Shown: one piece after another, positions 45,098-53,508 of the stretch
Numbering within the stretch: the stretch's first letter is position 1
Layout of the letters: every line of letters begins with the position of its first letter
From: an uncultured Paracoccaceae bacterium
Lineage (GTDB): Bacteria > Pseudomonadota > Alphaproteobacteria > Rhodobacterales > Rhodobacteraceae
Assembly (NCBI GenBank): GCA_947502145.1
Contig: CANMYO010000003.1
Location: 1 to 64,000, forward strand
Reading direction: 5' to 3'
DNA length: 64,000 bases
The notes under the pieces: generated by a model
Told to the model about the DNA's origin: nothing
Databases searched by the model: none
What the model saw: the letters and a program-made list of their open reading frames with translations, nothing else
Program-made: the position numbers and the translations under genes

Positions 45098-45111
45098 ATC
45101 GGGAGGACGCT

Positions 45112-46500
45112 TTACTGGTCCGCAATCATCAGGTCGTGGTTGGCATAGTTGCGCTCGATGATGTTCCAATCGTCCCGCTCCGACAACAGCGAGTTTTGTG
45201 CGGCCTCACTGTCGGCCAGCAATTGATCGAGGTCGACTTGCCCAAGCACGATAGCGGTGACAAGCTCAAGTTGCTCGTCGCGTATCACATTGGGCAGGTC
45301 GTTGATGACGCCGAACTGGCCCGCAGGTGCCATGGTCGCGGCGATTGGATCCTCGGTGACACGCCCGTCATCGAGCACCTTCGCGTAGGGCGGCAGAAAG
45401 CCGTTGAAGAGCGCGAGGTCTTCGACGATCACGTCCTCCCGGCTATAGTTGAAGTGCCAGAAATCCCATGCGACGGCCTTTGTGGCATCATCGGCATATG
45501 GGTTCACGACAGCCTCGATGGCAAACCGGATATTGCCGTATGCGGGCGGCAATTCGCCATCTGGCGTGGGTAGCAGGAAGGCCGACCACCGCATATCCGG
45601 TGCGTTCGCACGCAGAAAACCTGCAATCCAGGAGAACCCGATGTACATCGCGGTTTGACCTGCCGGAAGCGCTTCGAACCGTGTGCTGGCAATCTCGTTA
45701 TCCAACGCCTTGTCCGTGTGGACGAGATCCTGAATGAATTTCAGCGCCGCGCGGTATTCGGGATTGTCGACCTGAACCTTGGTGCCGTCCTCGTTGAACA
45801 GATACCGCCCTTGTTGATAGACTGCGTTCTGAAGCCATTCCTGGCCATCCATCGAAAGCCCTGCGACGGTAATGCGGTCGCGCGCATCGCGCTCGGTCAA
45901 CCTGACAGCCACCGCGCGCAACTCTTCCCAGGTCGTGGGCACGTCCGCCTCGGTCAGACCGGCCGCCTCCCATTTGTCGAGGTTCACGAACAACAGAGGC
46001 ATCATCGCGCCCATGGGCACCGTATGGATACTTCCCGATCCGCAAGCCATGGCACCTTCGGCGAAACCAATCCAGTTCTCGGCAAGATAAGCGGGGTCTG
46101 CCGCGCTCTGAGGGATCGGGTCCATCAGGTCCCCGCCGCAGAACTCGGTCTGTTTCGAGGCGTGCATGTGCCACATCGCAGGACCTGCACCAGCAGGAAC
46201 ATTCGTTATCAGTGACGGCCAGTAGCTGTCCCAGGGCTGTAGCACGATCTCGATCTCGACGTTCGGATACATCGCCATATAGGCTTCGGCCCATTTGCGT
46301 TGGTAATCCGCGCGTTGGCCGGACCATTCCCAGTACTCCAGCTTTATCGGCGCACCGTCGTTGATCTGGTCCTTCTTTTCGTAAGGCACACCGGTCGCCG
46401 CCTGGCCATGTCCCGCCGCGATGGCAATCTGCGGCAGCGTCAGTGCGCCAAGGGCGGCGGATGTCAGGATCGCCTGTCGGCGGTTCAGTTCGTATGCCAT
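45112..46500 (-). CDS. sugar ABC transporter substrate-binding protein, probable Tat export
   Basis: Periplasmic binding protein of 462 residues. ATG 46500 has GGGAGGAAAGA directly before it. The signal contains NRRQAILTSAALGALTLP, a twin-arginine pattern, so it may be exported folded by Tat. Family-1 features include WAEAYMAMYPNVEIEIVLQP near 70 and AGLTEADVPTTWEELRAVA near 185. It is the first gene of the operon with two permeases and a sulfatase, which suggests a sulfated sugar as ligand; that is inferred from context only. Confidence 0.9.
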   Translation of the reverse strand: MAYELNRRQAILTSAALGALTLPQIAIAAGHGQAATGVPYEKKDQINDGAPIKLEYWEWSGQRADYQRKWAEAYMAMYPNVEIEIVLQPWDSYWPSLITNVPAGAGPAMWHMHASKQTEFCGGDLMDPIPQSAADPAYLAENWIGFAEGAMACGSGSIHTVPMGAMMPLLFVNLDKWEAAGLTEADVPTTWEELRAVAVRLTERDARDRITVAGLSMDGQEWLQNAVYQQGRYLFNEDGTKVQVDNPEYRAALKFIQDLVHTDKALDNEIASTRFEALPAGQTAMYIGFSWIAGFLRANAPDMRWSAFLLPTPDGELPPAYGNIRFAIEAVVNPYADDATKAVAWDFWHFNYSREDVIVEDLALFNGFLPPYAKVLDDGRVTEDPIAATMAPAGQFGVINDLPNVIRDEQLELVTAIVLGQVDLDQLLADSEAAQNSLLSERDDWNIIERNYANHDLMIADQ

Positions 46501-46519
46501 TCTTTCCTCCCAGAAGATT

Positions 46520-46535
46520 TCAGTCAATTGACTGA
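46520..46535 (-). promoter_or_regulatory. 16-bp perfect palindrome before transport/sulfatase operon
   Basis: TCAGTCAATTGACTGA is a perfect palindrome 19 bases upstream of the binding-protein ATG, next to the ribosome-binding site. It is a strong candidate operator. Its regulator is not certain: the LysR gene just upstream is in the same direction, and the site is shorter and more symmetrical than a usual LysR box. Confidence 0.55.
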
Positions 46536-46605
46536 CCTACCTCAAGCCTAGCGACCCCGATCAATGCGAAATATGATCGCCCGATGGAATAACGATGCCA
46601 ATTTG

Positions 46606-47523
46606 TTATCGCTCAGACATGACCTTGCGATGTTCGTCGACAAGTGCGGTGAAAACCGGGTTGTCTTGGATCGACCGGCGCAAGATCAGACCAGAACGAA
46701 AGACACGCTCGTGAAGATTAACCGGGACTTCCCTGAGGGGCAGTCCGGGGATACTTTCGGCGATGTTGACGGGCAGGTAAGCGAGGTAGGGAGCACTGCG
46801 CATCAGTGCAAGACCCGACGCATCACACTCCACGATCGTGCGAAAGTCGCGACCCGTCCGGTTGCGCACTTCGGCCTGAATGTCGACTGTCCCTGGCCAC
46901 ACTTGGTCGTTTGCAGGACGACCCGCACCATAATCAATCCACGGATAGTCGCAAAGATCATCAAGCGATGCTGTCTTGTCGAAAATTGGATGATCGGCCA
47001 CGGCCACCACGCCAAGGCGCAGGCTCATCAACGGGATGCGTGTCAGGTTGCGCGGCAGCGGGGTTTCCGAATCGAAACCACCGACATGAGCATCAAGGAC
47101 ACCTTGCTCCAGCAGATCGACAGCAACGTGATACCCCCGCACGCTGAGCTGGACACGCACGCCGGGGAAGGTGCGGTTCAATGCAGGAAGAACCTGCGGC
47201 AGAATTGCGAAACTCCACACAGGTCCTGACGACAGCCGCAGCGTACCGCTTCGGCCCGATACCATGGCGCGCACGTCGTCTTCGGCGGTTTCGCATTCGC
47301 GCAGAATATTACGGCACCTTTCCGACAGCAGCCGTCCTAGTGGCGTAAGCGCGACCCCGCGCGGAAGACGTTCGAACAAAGGGCCGCCGCACGCCGTCTC
47401 CATCCGTTTCAGGACGCGCGACAAACCGGGCTGGCTGATTTCAAGACGCGCCGCCGCCTCGTGCAAACTGCCTGCGTCAGCGATGGCCAAGAACTTTTCG
47501 AGGTCGGAAATCTTTTCGATCAT
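46606..47523 (-). CDS. LysR-family transcriptional regulator
   Basis: Regulator of 305 residues from ATG 47523 (a TTG at 47541 is possible). The winged helix covers residues 1-60 (GSLHEAAARLEISQPGLSRV), and the effector domain follows (SGPVWSFAILPQVLPAL, DAHVGGFDSE). It is encoded just upstream of, and co-directional with, the sulfatase transport operon, so it may control that operon or itself. Confidence 0.88.
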   Translation of the reverse strand: MIEKISDLEKFLAIADAGSLHEAAARLEISQPGLSRVLKRMETACGGPLFERLPRGVALTPLGRLLSERCRNILRECETAEDDVRAMVSGRSGTLRLSSGPVWSFAILPQVLPALNRTFPGVRVQLSVRGYHVAVDLLEQGVLDAHVGGFDSETPLPRNLTRIPLMSLRLGVVAVADHPIFDKTASLDDLCDYPWIDYGAGRPANDQVWPGTVDIQAEVRNRTGRDFRTIVECDASGLALMRSAPYLAYLPVNIAESIPGLPLREVPVNLHERVFRSGLILRRSIQDNPVFTALVDEHRKVMSER

Positions 47524-47707
47524 CTGATAGTGGTAGGGCAAAAGCCCGCGATTTGAAAATACAACTCCGAATCCAAACCGATCTCGGCTCAGCGCCGAGT
47601 CCGAAAAGCGTCAAAGCGACCATCAGCGAGAAGAGCGCAAGTGAACGCCAGTAGGTTCGCGCAGTCGCCGTTGTATGTAACCGGTGTTTTGACTTTGCAC
47701 CCGGTAC

Positions 47708-48205
47708 TTAGTTCAACCTCACAAAACCCGTCTCGGTCTTTATACGATGTGTGATCTTATTCTCCACGGCCAAGGTCTGTTCGACGAAACACCCTTTCTT
47801 GGCCGCTTCGACCAGTGCCACCTGCTTCTCCAATGGCGAGGCGCTCTCAATGAAAATATTTATATCGAATGACTTGGGCGCCGTCTCGTAGATGCGGCCT
47901 TTCGGCGTCCAACTCCAACGCACCGTCGTTTCGACCCGCAAGTCGTCGAGAACCACGTCCATACGTTTTGCAAAAGCGCGGATCTGGGTCATGATGCACC
48001 CTGTCAGCCCACCGACGAAAAGCGCCAGCGGGGGAGGGGCCGTGCCGTCTCCCCCGTGGAAGGGGCCTTCATCCGTGGCGAGGGTGAAATGCTCTTCCAT
48101 TGGCTCGGTCATCGAAACATCGAGATCGTTGCGCATCTTGCCGGTTGCCTGACCGTTGCAGGTAAAGGTAACTGTGAGCGGGTCTTTGGGTTGTTCAATG
48201 GTCAT
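47708..48205 (-). CDS. OsmC family protein
   Basis: Protein of 165 residues with the OsmC/Ohr fold. The two redox Cys expected of the family are visible: Cys in GGLTGCIMTQIRAFAKRM near residue 72 and Cys in AAKKGCFVEQTLAV near 136. These proteins reduce organic hydroperoxides or act on acyl thioesters. It overlaps the BKACE gene by one base and ends the TRAP operon. Start ATG 48205 (MTIEQPKDPL). Confidence 0.85.
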   Translation of the reverse strand: MTIEQPKDPLTVTFTCNGQATGKMRNDLDVSMTEPMEEHFTLATDEGPFHGGDGTAPPPLALFVGGLTGCIMTQIRAFAKRMDVVLDDLRVETTVRWSWTPKGRIYETAPKSFDINIFIESASPLEKQVALVEAAKKGCFVEQTLAVENKITHRIKTETGFVRLN

Positions 48206-49137
48206 CAGAAGTTCACCTTATCGTATCCCTTCAAGCCGAGCGTTACACGCGCCTCGTCCGGTGTTGCGGGTTCATTGCCTTGCTCGCGCAGAATGCGGAC
48301 GACTTTCTCCACCTGTTCTGCGTTCGATTGCGCCAACTCACCGCGCGAGATGTAAAGAGAGTCCTCAAGCCCGACGCGCACATGCCCGCCCATCTGCGCC
48401 GCGACCGATGCCATGCGCATCTGTTGGCCGCCCGCGCCGATGACGGACCATTCGTAGGCATCGCCAAAGAGCTTGTCTGCGGTCTGTTTCATGAACATCA
48501 GATTGTCGAGGTCGGCGGTGATCCCACCAAGGATACCCATGACGAATTGAAGGAAAACCGGACCTTCAAACAGCCCTCTGCGCAGGCAGAAGTTGAGGTT
48601 GTGGATGTGGCCGACATCGTAACATTCGTGTTCGAAATTTACGTGATGCGGCGCGCCGCTAAGTTGTTCGGCAACGGAACGGATATCCGCAAAGGTGTTG
48701 CGAAAAATGTTGTTTTCCGAGTCGCGCAGATACGGTTCTTCCCAGTCGTGCTTCCATTTGCTGTAGCGGTCGGCAAGCGGATGCAGGGCAAAATTAAGCG
48801 ACCCCATATTCATGCTGCACATTTCGGGCGAATAGGTCAGCGCTGGGGGAATCCGTTCAGCGACAGTCATCTTCGGGTGGCCGCCTGTGGTGATGTTAAC
48901 AATGGCGTTAGTTGCTTCACGGATACGTGGCAGCATGTCAGCGAAGTACGCAGGATCAACAGAGGGCGCGCCGGTTTCAGGGTGGCGCGCGTGAAGGTGG
49001 AGGATCGCGGCGCCTGCTTCGGCTGCGGCGATGGCCTGTTCGGCGATTGTGTCAGGATGCACCGGCAGATAGGGCGACATGGTGGGCGTGTGGACAGCCC
49101 CCGTGATCGCGCAAGTGATGATGGTCTTTTTGGGCAT
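48205..49137 (-). CDS. beta-keto acid cleavage enzyme (BKACE, DUF849)
   Basis: Zinc-dependent TIM-barrel enzyme of 310 residues that, in characterised members (Kce), condenses a beta-keto acid with acetyl-CoA to give a CoA ester and acetoacetate. Typical motifs: TIITCAITGAVHTPTMSPYL at the N-terminus, AGAAILHLHARHPETGAPS near 45-65 (metal His pair) and NFEHECYDVGHIHNL near 165. The start MPKKTII at 49137 was chosen over an in-frame start ten codons upstream. Its location between a cyclase gene and OsmC, behind a TRAP transporter, suggests breakdown of an imported keto- or hydroxy-acid. Confidence 0.88.
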   Translation of the reverse strand: MPKKTIITCAITGAVHTPTMSPYLPVHPDTIAEQAIAAAEAGAAILHLHARHPETGAPSVDPAYFADMLPRIREATNAIVNITTGGHPKMTVAERIPPALTYSPEMCSMNMGSLNFALHPLADRYSKWKHDWEEPYLRDSENNIFRNTFADIRSVAEQLSGAPHHVNFEHECYDVGHIHNLNFCLRRGLFEGPVFLQFVMGILGGITADLDNLMFMKQTADKLFGDAYEWSVIGAGGQQMRMASVAAQMGGHVRVGLEDSLYISRGELAQSNAEQVEKVVRILREQGNEPATPDEARVTLGLKGYDKVNF

Positions 49138-49141
49138 TCCG

Positions 49142-49918
49142 TTAGTCCTCGATGATGGCGACGGCACGGGTGAACCCGGCCGATGCGGCTTTGATTTTGA
49201 ACGGGAAACAGGAAATCGTGAAACCGGTGCCAGGAAGCTGATCCAGATTTGTCAGCTTTTCGATGTGGCAATACCCGATGTCCATGCTGGCGCGATGTCC
49301 TTCCCAGATCAGGCTGGCGTCACCAGTCTGGGCGTAGCGTTTGGCGGTGGTGCTGAACGGTGCATCCCAACTCCATGCATCCGTTCCGGTCAGACGCACA
49401 CCTTGTTCAAGAAGGTGAAGCGTGGCTGCCCGCCCCATGCCGCAACCCTTGGCAAGGTAATCCGGCTTACCGTAATGCGCCGCAGCAGAGGTGTTGACTA
49501 CGACAATATCGAGCGGTTGGAGCTTGTGTCCGATCCGGTCAAGTTCTGCATCCACGTCATCGGGCGTGACGAGGTAGCCATCGTCGAAATGCCGAAAATC
49601 GAGCTTCACACCAGGGTTGAAGCACCATTCGAGCGGCACTTCGTCAATGGTCATCGCGGGCTTGCCGCCGTCCATGGTCGAATGGTGATGGTAGGGCGCA
49701 TCCAGATGCGTTCCGTTGTGGGTGTAGATGCACAGCTTTTCCAATGCCCAGCCTTCGCCGCCGGGCAGGTCCGATTTCTGCAAGCCAGGAAAGAAGTCCA
49801 TGACCTGCTGCGCCGTTTCACCATGGGACATGTATTCGATCTGCGGCAGCATGACATCCGGATCGGAGGCGATTTCGGCCTCAAGCGCTACGGACAGGTC
49901 AATGAATTGTCGTGGCAT
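49142..49918 (-). CDS. cyclase family protein (kynurenine formamidase-like hydrolase)
   Basis: Metal-dependent hydrolase of 258 residues, PF04199. The signature HNGTHLDAPYHHHSTMDGG near residue 60-78 holds the metal-binding His and Asp residues; VVNTSAAAHYGKPDYLAKG near 145 and DAWSWDAPF near 185 are also conserved. Members open amide or lactone-like bonds (kynurenine formamidase, isatin hydrolase). It sits directly after the TRAP permease gene and before BKACE. Confidence 0.88.
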   Translation of the reverse strand: MPRQFIDLSVALEAEIASDPDVMLPQIEYMSHGETAQQVMDFFPGLQKSDLPGGEGWALEKLCIYTHNGTHLDAPYHHHSTMDGGKPAMTIDEVPLEWCFNPGVKLDFRHFDDGYLVTPDDVDAELDRIGHKLQPLDIVVVNTSAAAHYGKPDYLAKGCGMGRAATLHLLEQGVRLTGTDAWSWDAPFSTTAKRYAQTGDASLIWEGHRASMDIGYCHIEKLTNLDQLPGTGFTISCFPFKIKAASAGFTRAVAIIED

Positions 49919-49926
49919 GGCAGCTC

Positions 49927-51237
49927 CTATCGACCAACTAGGCCAGTTGCTATTGATGGGAAAAAGATCACGGCGGCTAGGCAGATCAGCATCATTAGCG
50001 CGAAGGGTGCAGCCCCGATGAAGATGTCCGACAGCTTAATGTCAGGGTCTTCAAGAGTAGATTTGATCACGTAGACGGAGATGCCGAAAGGCGGGGTGAG
50101 CAAACCGATCTCCACCGCGATCACGGTGATAATCCCGAACCACACAAGGTCGACACCCATTGGCACGACCACGGGCATCATCAGCGGTACGAGGATCAGC
50201 ATGATAGACGAACTGTCGAGGATCATCCCGAAGAGGATCACAACAAGCACATAAATAATCAGCAACCCGTAAAGCCCAAGATCGGCTGTTGCCATCATCT
50301 CTCCGAATGCGCCGGGCATGCCGGAGAAAGAAAGCATGCGTGAATACATCTGCGCCGCAATGATCAAAAAACATACAGCGGCAGTCACCAACCCTGTTTC
50401 GACCAATACCCGCCACAGGTTGTCAGGCTTCAGCGTGCCTTTCGCCAGTCCAATAATCAATGCGCCGACAGTACCGATGGCTCCGGCCTCCACAGGTGTG
50501 AACAGTCCCGCGTAAATCCCCCCCAAAACCAAGGCGATCAGACCGGTGATCGGCAATCCTTTTGAAAAGAGTTCGGCACGTGTCAGTTGCTCGTCGGATT
50601 GACCGAGATTTTCGCCCACCATTGCGGGTGCAAACCGTGCCATCATCAGGACGCCGATGCCGAAAAGTACCGCCAGCAACAGGCCGGGTCCGATCCCTGC
50701 AACAAACAAGTCGCCAATGCTTTGTTCGGTCAGCAGACCATAGAGGATCAGCAACAAGCTGGGCGGAATAAGCATACCCAGCACAGAAGACCCCGCCACA
50801 ACCCCAACAGAGAAACGTGTGGTGTACCCATGACGGCGCAATTCTGGCACGGCAATCTTGGTAAAGACGGCGGCGGAAGCGATGGAGATCCCAGTGATCG
50901 CGGCAAAGATGGTGTTGGCGGCAATCGTGCCGATGCCAAGCCCGCCCTTGATACGCCGGAACATGGAATTGGCCACGTCAAACGCATCGCGCCCCATCCC
51001 GCTTTCGCTGACTAAGAACCCCATGAGAACGAACAACGGTACCACCCCGAAGAAGTAGGAGGTAATCGCATCATTGGCCGCAAGGCCCAGCATCTTGGAA
51101 GCAAGCAATGGCGAGCCTTTGATCGCCCAGACACCCAAAAAGGAGCACGCAATCAGAGCGATAGGCACGTGCATGCCTAGCAAGACCAGCAAGCCCATTA
51201 GCGCCAGCACGATAAGGCCGATTTCGAAGGGTGTCAT
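49927..51237 (-). CDS. TRAP transporter large permease (DctM)
   Basis: Membrane protein of 436 residues with 11-13 hydrophobic segments, the DctM subunit that carries the substrate with a sodium gradient. Landmarks are LLGMHVPIALIACSFLGVW at the N-terminus, GAITGISIASAAVFTKIAVPEL-like segment near 115, GSSVLGMLIPPSLLLILYG near 150 and LDSSSIMLILVPLMMPVV near 350. Overlaps the small-permease gene by four bases. Confidence 0.92.
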   Translation of the reverse strand: MTPFEIGLIVLALMGLLVLLGMHVPIALIACSFLGVWAIKGSPLLASKMLGLAANDAITSYFFGVVPLFVLMGFLVSESGMGRDAFDVANSMFRRIKGGLGIGTIAANTIFAAITGISIASAAVFTKIAVPELRRHGYTTRFSVGVVAGSSVLGMLIPPSLLLILYGLLTEQSIGDLFVAGIGPGLLLAVLFGIGVLMMARFAPAMVGENLGQSDEQLTRAELFSKGLPITGLIALVLGGIYAGLFTPVEAGAIGTVGALIIGLAKGTLKPDNLWRVLVETGLVTAAVCFLIIAAQMYSRMLSFSGMPGAFGEMMATADLGLYGLLIIYVLVVILFGMILDSSSIMLILVPLMMPVVVPMGVDLVWFGIITVIAVEIGLLTPPFGISVYVIKSTLEDPDIKLSDIFIGAAPFALMMLICLAAVIFFPSIATGLVGR

Positions 51238-51761
51238 CTTGAATACCTCCGCAGGATACGGGCCAGAAATTGCAGTGCCAGTAGGAACGCACCGATAGTG
51301 AGCATCACCTTCACCGGCCAGGTGGGCGCGGTGAAGTTGCCCACAGCACCGATGAAATCGCCTCGTTCCCAGGCGCGGGTCATGATAGGCCAGTGGGAGT
51401 AGAGGATCGCGCCAACGACAATCATGCCAACAAGGTCAAAAACAGTTTCCAGTCCATTCGCGAGGACCGGTCGGCGTTCACGCAAGATATCGATAACACC
51501 ATCGCTGCGAGTCAATCGCCCTGCGCGCAGCGCCTGCGGCGCCTGCAAAAATACGATTGCAACAATAGAAAGCGACACCATTTCAGGAACTCCCGACACA
51601 GGGGCGGAGAACAAATTGCGCCCGAGCACATCCGCCGTGATCAGCAGCACCAGACCGACAATCAGGCAGGAGCCGACGACATTGGCGATGAGCGTGATTT
51701 GGTCAAGAAACCCAATGATAGGGCCGGACTCTTCAGTCCGGCCTTCTGATGCGATGCTCAC
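51234..51761 (-). CDS. TRAP transporter small permease (DctQ)
   Basis: Membrane protein of 175 residues with four hydrophobic segments (VGSCLIVGLVLLITADVLGR, MVSLSIVAIVFLQAPQALR). The chosen start is GTG 51761, which shares GTGA with the DctP stop and lies on the AAGGAG ribosome-binding site; a TTG at 51773 would add four residues. DctQ links the binding protein and DctM. Confidence 0.85.
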   Translation of the reverse strand: MSIASEGRTEESGPIIGFLDQITLIANVVGSCLIVGLVLLITADVLGRNLFSAPVSGVPEMVSLSIVAIVFLQAPQALRAGRLTRSDGVIDILRERRPVLANGLETVFDLVGMIVVGAILYSHWPIMTRAWERGDFIGAVGNFTAPTWPVKVMLTIGAFLLALQFLARILRRYSR

Positions 51762-52816
51762 TCCTTGTCCCAATCCCGCAAAGGTGTCGCACCTGCGTCA
51801 CGCATGGCGTCCATGTAGAGCGTGAGAACTTCGCTGCCGGGAATGCCCTGACCATCAAGTCCTTCCGCCCAGTTCTTGGCGGCGTTGTCCATGCCATTGG
51901 CCCACTCCATGCGCATCTCATCGCTGGCATCGGTGATCGTTGCACCATTTTCGGCCATGACGCTGAACGAAAGCTCGACAGCTTCTTCGAGTGCTGACAG
52001 GTACCACTCACGCGCGTCGTCCGCGCCATCGTGCAGCGCTGTCTGCGCGTCTTGCGGAAGTCCATTGTACCAATCCGCATTGGCGCAAAGGCCGCCAGCA
52101 AACTGCGCACCCAGACCTGCGCGAGTCACGTAGGGGGCGACCTCATAAAGCTTGCCCGGCAGAGCCGCCGAAGCAAAGACGATCACGCCGTCATAAACGC
52201 CGGCTTTCATCTCGTTGTAATAGGTCGTTAGGTTGCCCGACACGCCGACCGCGCCCGTCCCCTCAAGCCAGTTGATGGCCGGTCCCGGTGCTGCGATCTT
52301 TTGGCCTTCCAGATCTGCAAGAGTTTCGATCGGGAACGTCGTCATTAGCAAGTAGTCATCAATGCCCACTGGCCCGCCGAGGTAAACGACGCCGTTTTGG
52401 GCGTAAGCATCAGTCATGCGGGCGTCGCTGTCGTGAAGTTCGTCCATGAGTTCGGACACCAAACGGGGGTCATCACTGACGAAAGGCGTGTAGTATGTAA
52501 CGTTTTGAACGGCCAGTTTCGCAGGGTCAAAGAGGCTCTGGCAGATGCCGATTTCGGCCAGTCCAGCCTCAATGGTTTCCAATTCATCGCCCACTTTGGC
52601 GATTGAGCCGCCGTATTGCCCGTCAAAGCTAATCGAGTGTTCCGACCCCTCAAGTGCCGCTTCGACTCCTGGCACAAATGCCTCGTCGACCATTTTTACC
52701 CAGCGAAAGACACCGGGATGCCCTGCAACAACCGTTGCGTTGTAGCTTTCTGCCAGCGTGGGGGCAGGCAGGGTCATTGCTGCGACGATCGCAGTCTTTG
52801 ATAGAATATTGTTCAT
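51758..52816 (-). CDS. TRAP transporter substrate-binding protein (DctP)
   Basis: Periplasmic protein of 352 residues with a signal peptide (TAIVAAMTLPAPTLAES, residues 8-24). DctP features: GAALEGSEHSISFDGQYGGS-like ligand lobe, GGPVGIDDYLLMTTFPI, LADLEGQKIAAPGPAINWLE near 170 (conserved Arg is replaced by Pro-Gly-Pro here) and TTYYNEMKAGVYDG near 200. The unusual binding loop means the ligand need not be a simple carboxylate. First transport gene after tetR, 20 bases downstream. Confidence 0.88.
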   Translation of the reverse strand: MNNILSKTAIVAAMTLPAPTLAESYNATVVAGHPGVFRWVKMVDEAFVPGVEAALEGSEHSISFDGQYGGSIAKVGDELETIEAGLAEIGICQSLFDPAKLAVQNVTYYTPFVSDDPRLVSELMDELHDSDARMTDAYAQNGVVYLGGPVGIDDYLLMTTFPIETLADLEGQKIAAPGPAINWLEGTGAVGVSGNLTTYYNEMKAGVYDGVIVFASAALPGKLYEVAPYVTRAGLGAQFAGGLCANADWYNGLPQDAQTALHDGADDAREWYLSALEEAVELSFSVMAENGATITDASDEMRMEWANGMDNAAKNWAEGLDGQGIPGSEVLTLYMDAMRDAGATPLRDWDKE

Positions 52817-52836
52817 TTGGTCCTCCCAATTTCACA

Positions 52837-53472
52837 TCATCCGTTTTGAATCGCCTTGGCTCCTCCCACTGCGAACCTGATGAGTGTTTCTAAAACTTCG
52901 TCGTCTTGTGTATCGGTCGTTCCTGCCAACCGCTGCGCGCGGCCTTCCCGTGATAAGGCGGTGGCCATCACGCCAAGCGCGCAAAGATAAACCTGTGCGG
53001 CGCTTAGCGCCCCGGCGCCCGGTAGGCAGTCTCGTATTGCTGCAATGAAGGTCTTGGCGGTCTCGTCGTAGTTCGCGCGTACAAGGGCCTGATCCCGCTC
53101 GTTCCCTGCAATGAGTCCTGCGAAAATTCTCGCATAGGCACGACCCCCACCTGATGGCCCCAACGCGGGCTCAAACATGGCGCGAAACACCTGCGGAAGG
53201 GCGTCATCCGCGGACATGTCCACCTTCCCTAAGAGCATCAGTCGCTCTGAGTTGATCGCCGAGGACCTGGATTGGATCACTGCGGCGTAAAGCTTGTCTT
53301 TTGAGCCGAAATGATAATGCAGAAGCGATTGGCTGACCTTAGCCCGCGCGGCAAGCGCCTTCATGCCAGCCCCATCAAAGCCGCGCTCGGCAAACTCCTG
53401 CTCGGCGGCGGAGAGGATCCGCGCCAATGCGTCCGATTTGATGTCTTGCGTCGATTCTACAGTGCTATTCAT
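52837..53472 (-). CDS. TetR-family repressor of the TRAP operon
   Basis: Regulator of 211 residues. The helix-turn-helix fills residues 15-65 (RGFDGAGMKALAARAKVSQS then LLHYHFGSKDKLYAAV). It is the first gene of an operon with dctP, dctQ, dctM, cyclase, BKACE and osmC, all on the minus strand. A perfect 18-bp palindrome lies 17 bases before its ATG. Thus it likely represses itself and the whole operon until a ligand, perhaps the TRAP substrate or its CoA ester, is present. Confidence 0.9.
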   Translation of the reverse strand: MNSTVESTQDIKSDALARILSAAEQEFAERGFDGAGMKALAARAKVSQSLLHYHFGSKDKLYAAVIQSRSSAINSERLMLLGKVDMSADDALPQVFRAMFEPALGPSGGGRAYARIFAGLIAGNERDQALVRANYDETAKTFIAAIRDCLPGAGALSAAQVYLCALGVMATALSREGRAQRLAGTTDTQDDEVLETLIRFAVGGAKAIQNG

Positions 53473-53479
53473 CTGAGCA

Positions 53480-53508
53480 TAAATACACTGACTGATCGAT
53501 CAGTCAAT
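53480..53508 (-). promoter_or_regulatory. TetR operator overlapping promoter
   Basis: TGACTGATCGATCAGTCA at 53489-53506 is a perfect 18-bp palindrome. On the minus strand TTGACT (53507-53502) is a good -35 and TATTTA (53485-53480) the -10, so the palindrome fills the -35 and spacer. The -10 ends seven bases before the tetR ATG and no ribosome-binding site is visible, so tetR may be translated from a leaderless mRNA. Confidence 0.65.

Noticed and set aside
44407-45099. Minus-strand frame of 230 codons overlapping the MalF-type permease
   Set aside because: His/Arg-rich shifted reading of the permease gene without hydrophobic segments.
48280-49155. Plus-strand frame of 291 codons antisense to the BKACE gene
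   Set aside because: The BKACE frame on the minus strand carries all family motifs; the antisense product is not protein-like.
49079-50074. Plus-strand frame of 331 codons antisense to the cyclase gene
   Set aside because: The minus strand carries the HxGTHxD signature and operon structure; the plus frame is a codon-bias shadow.
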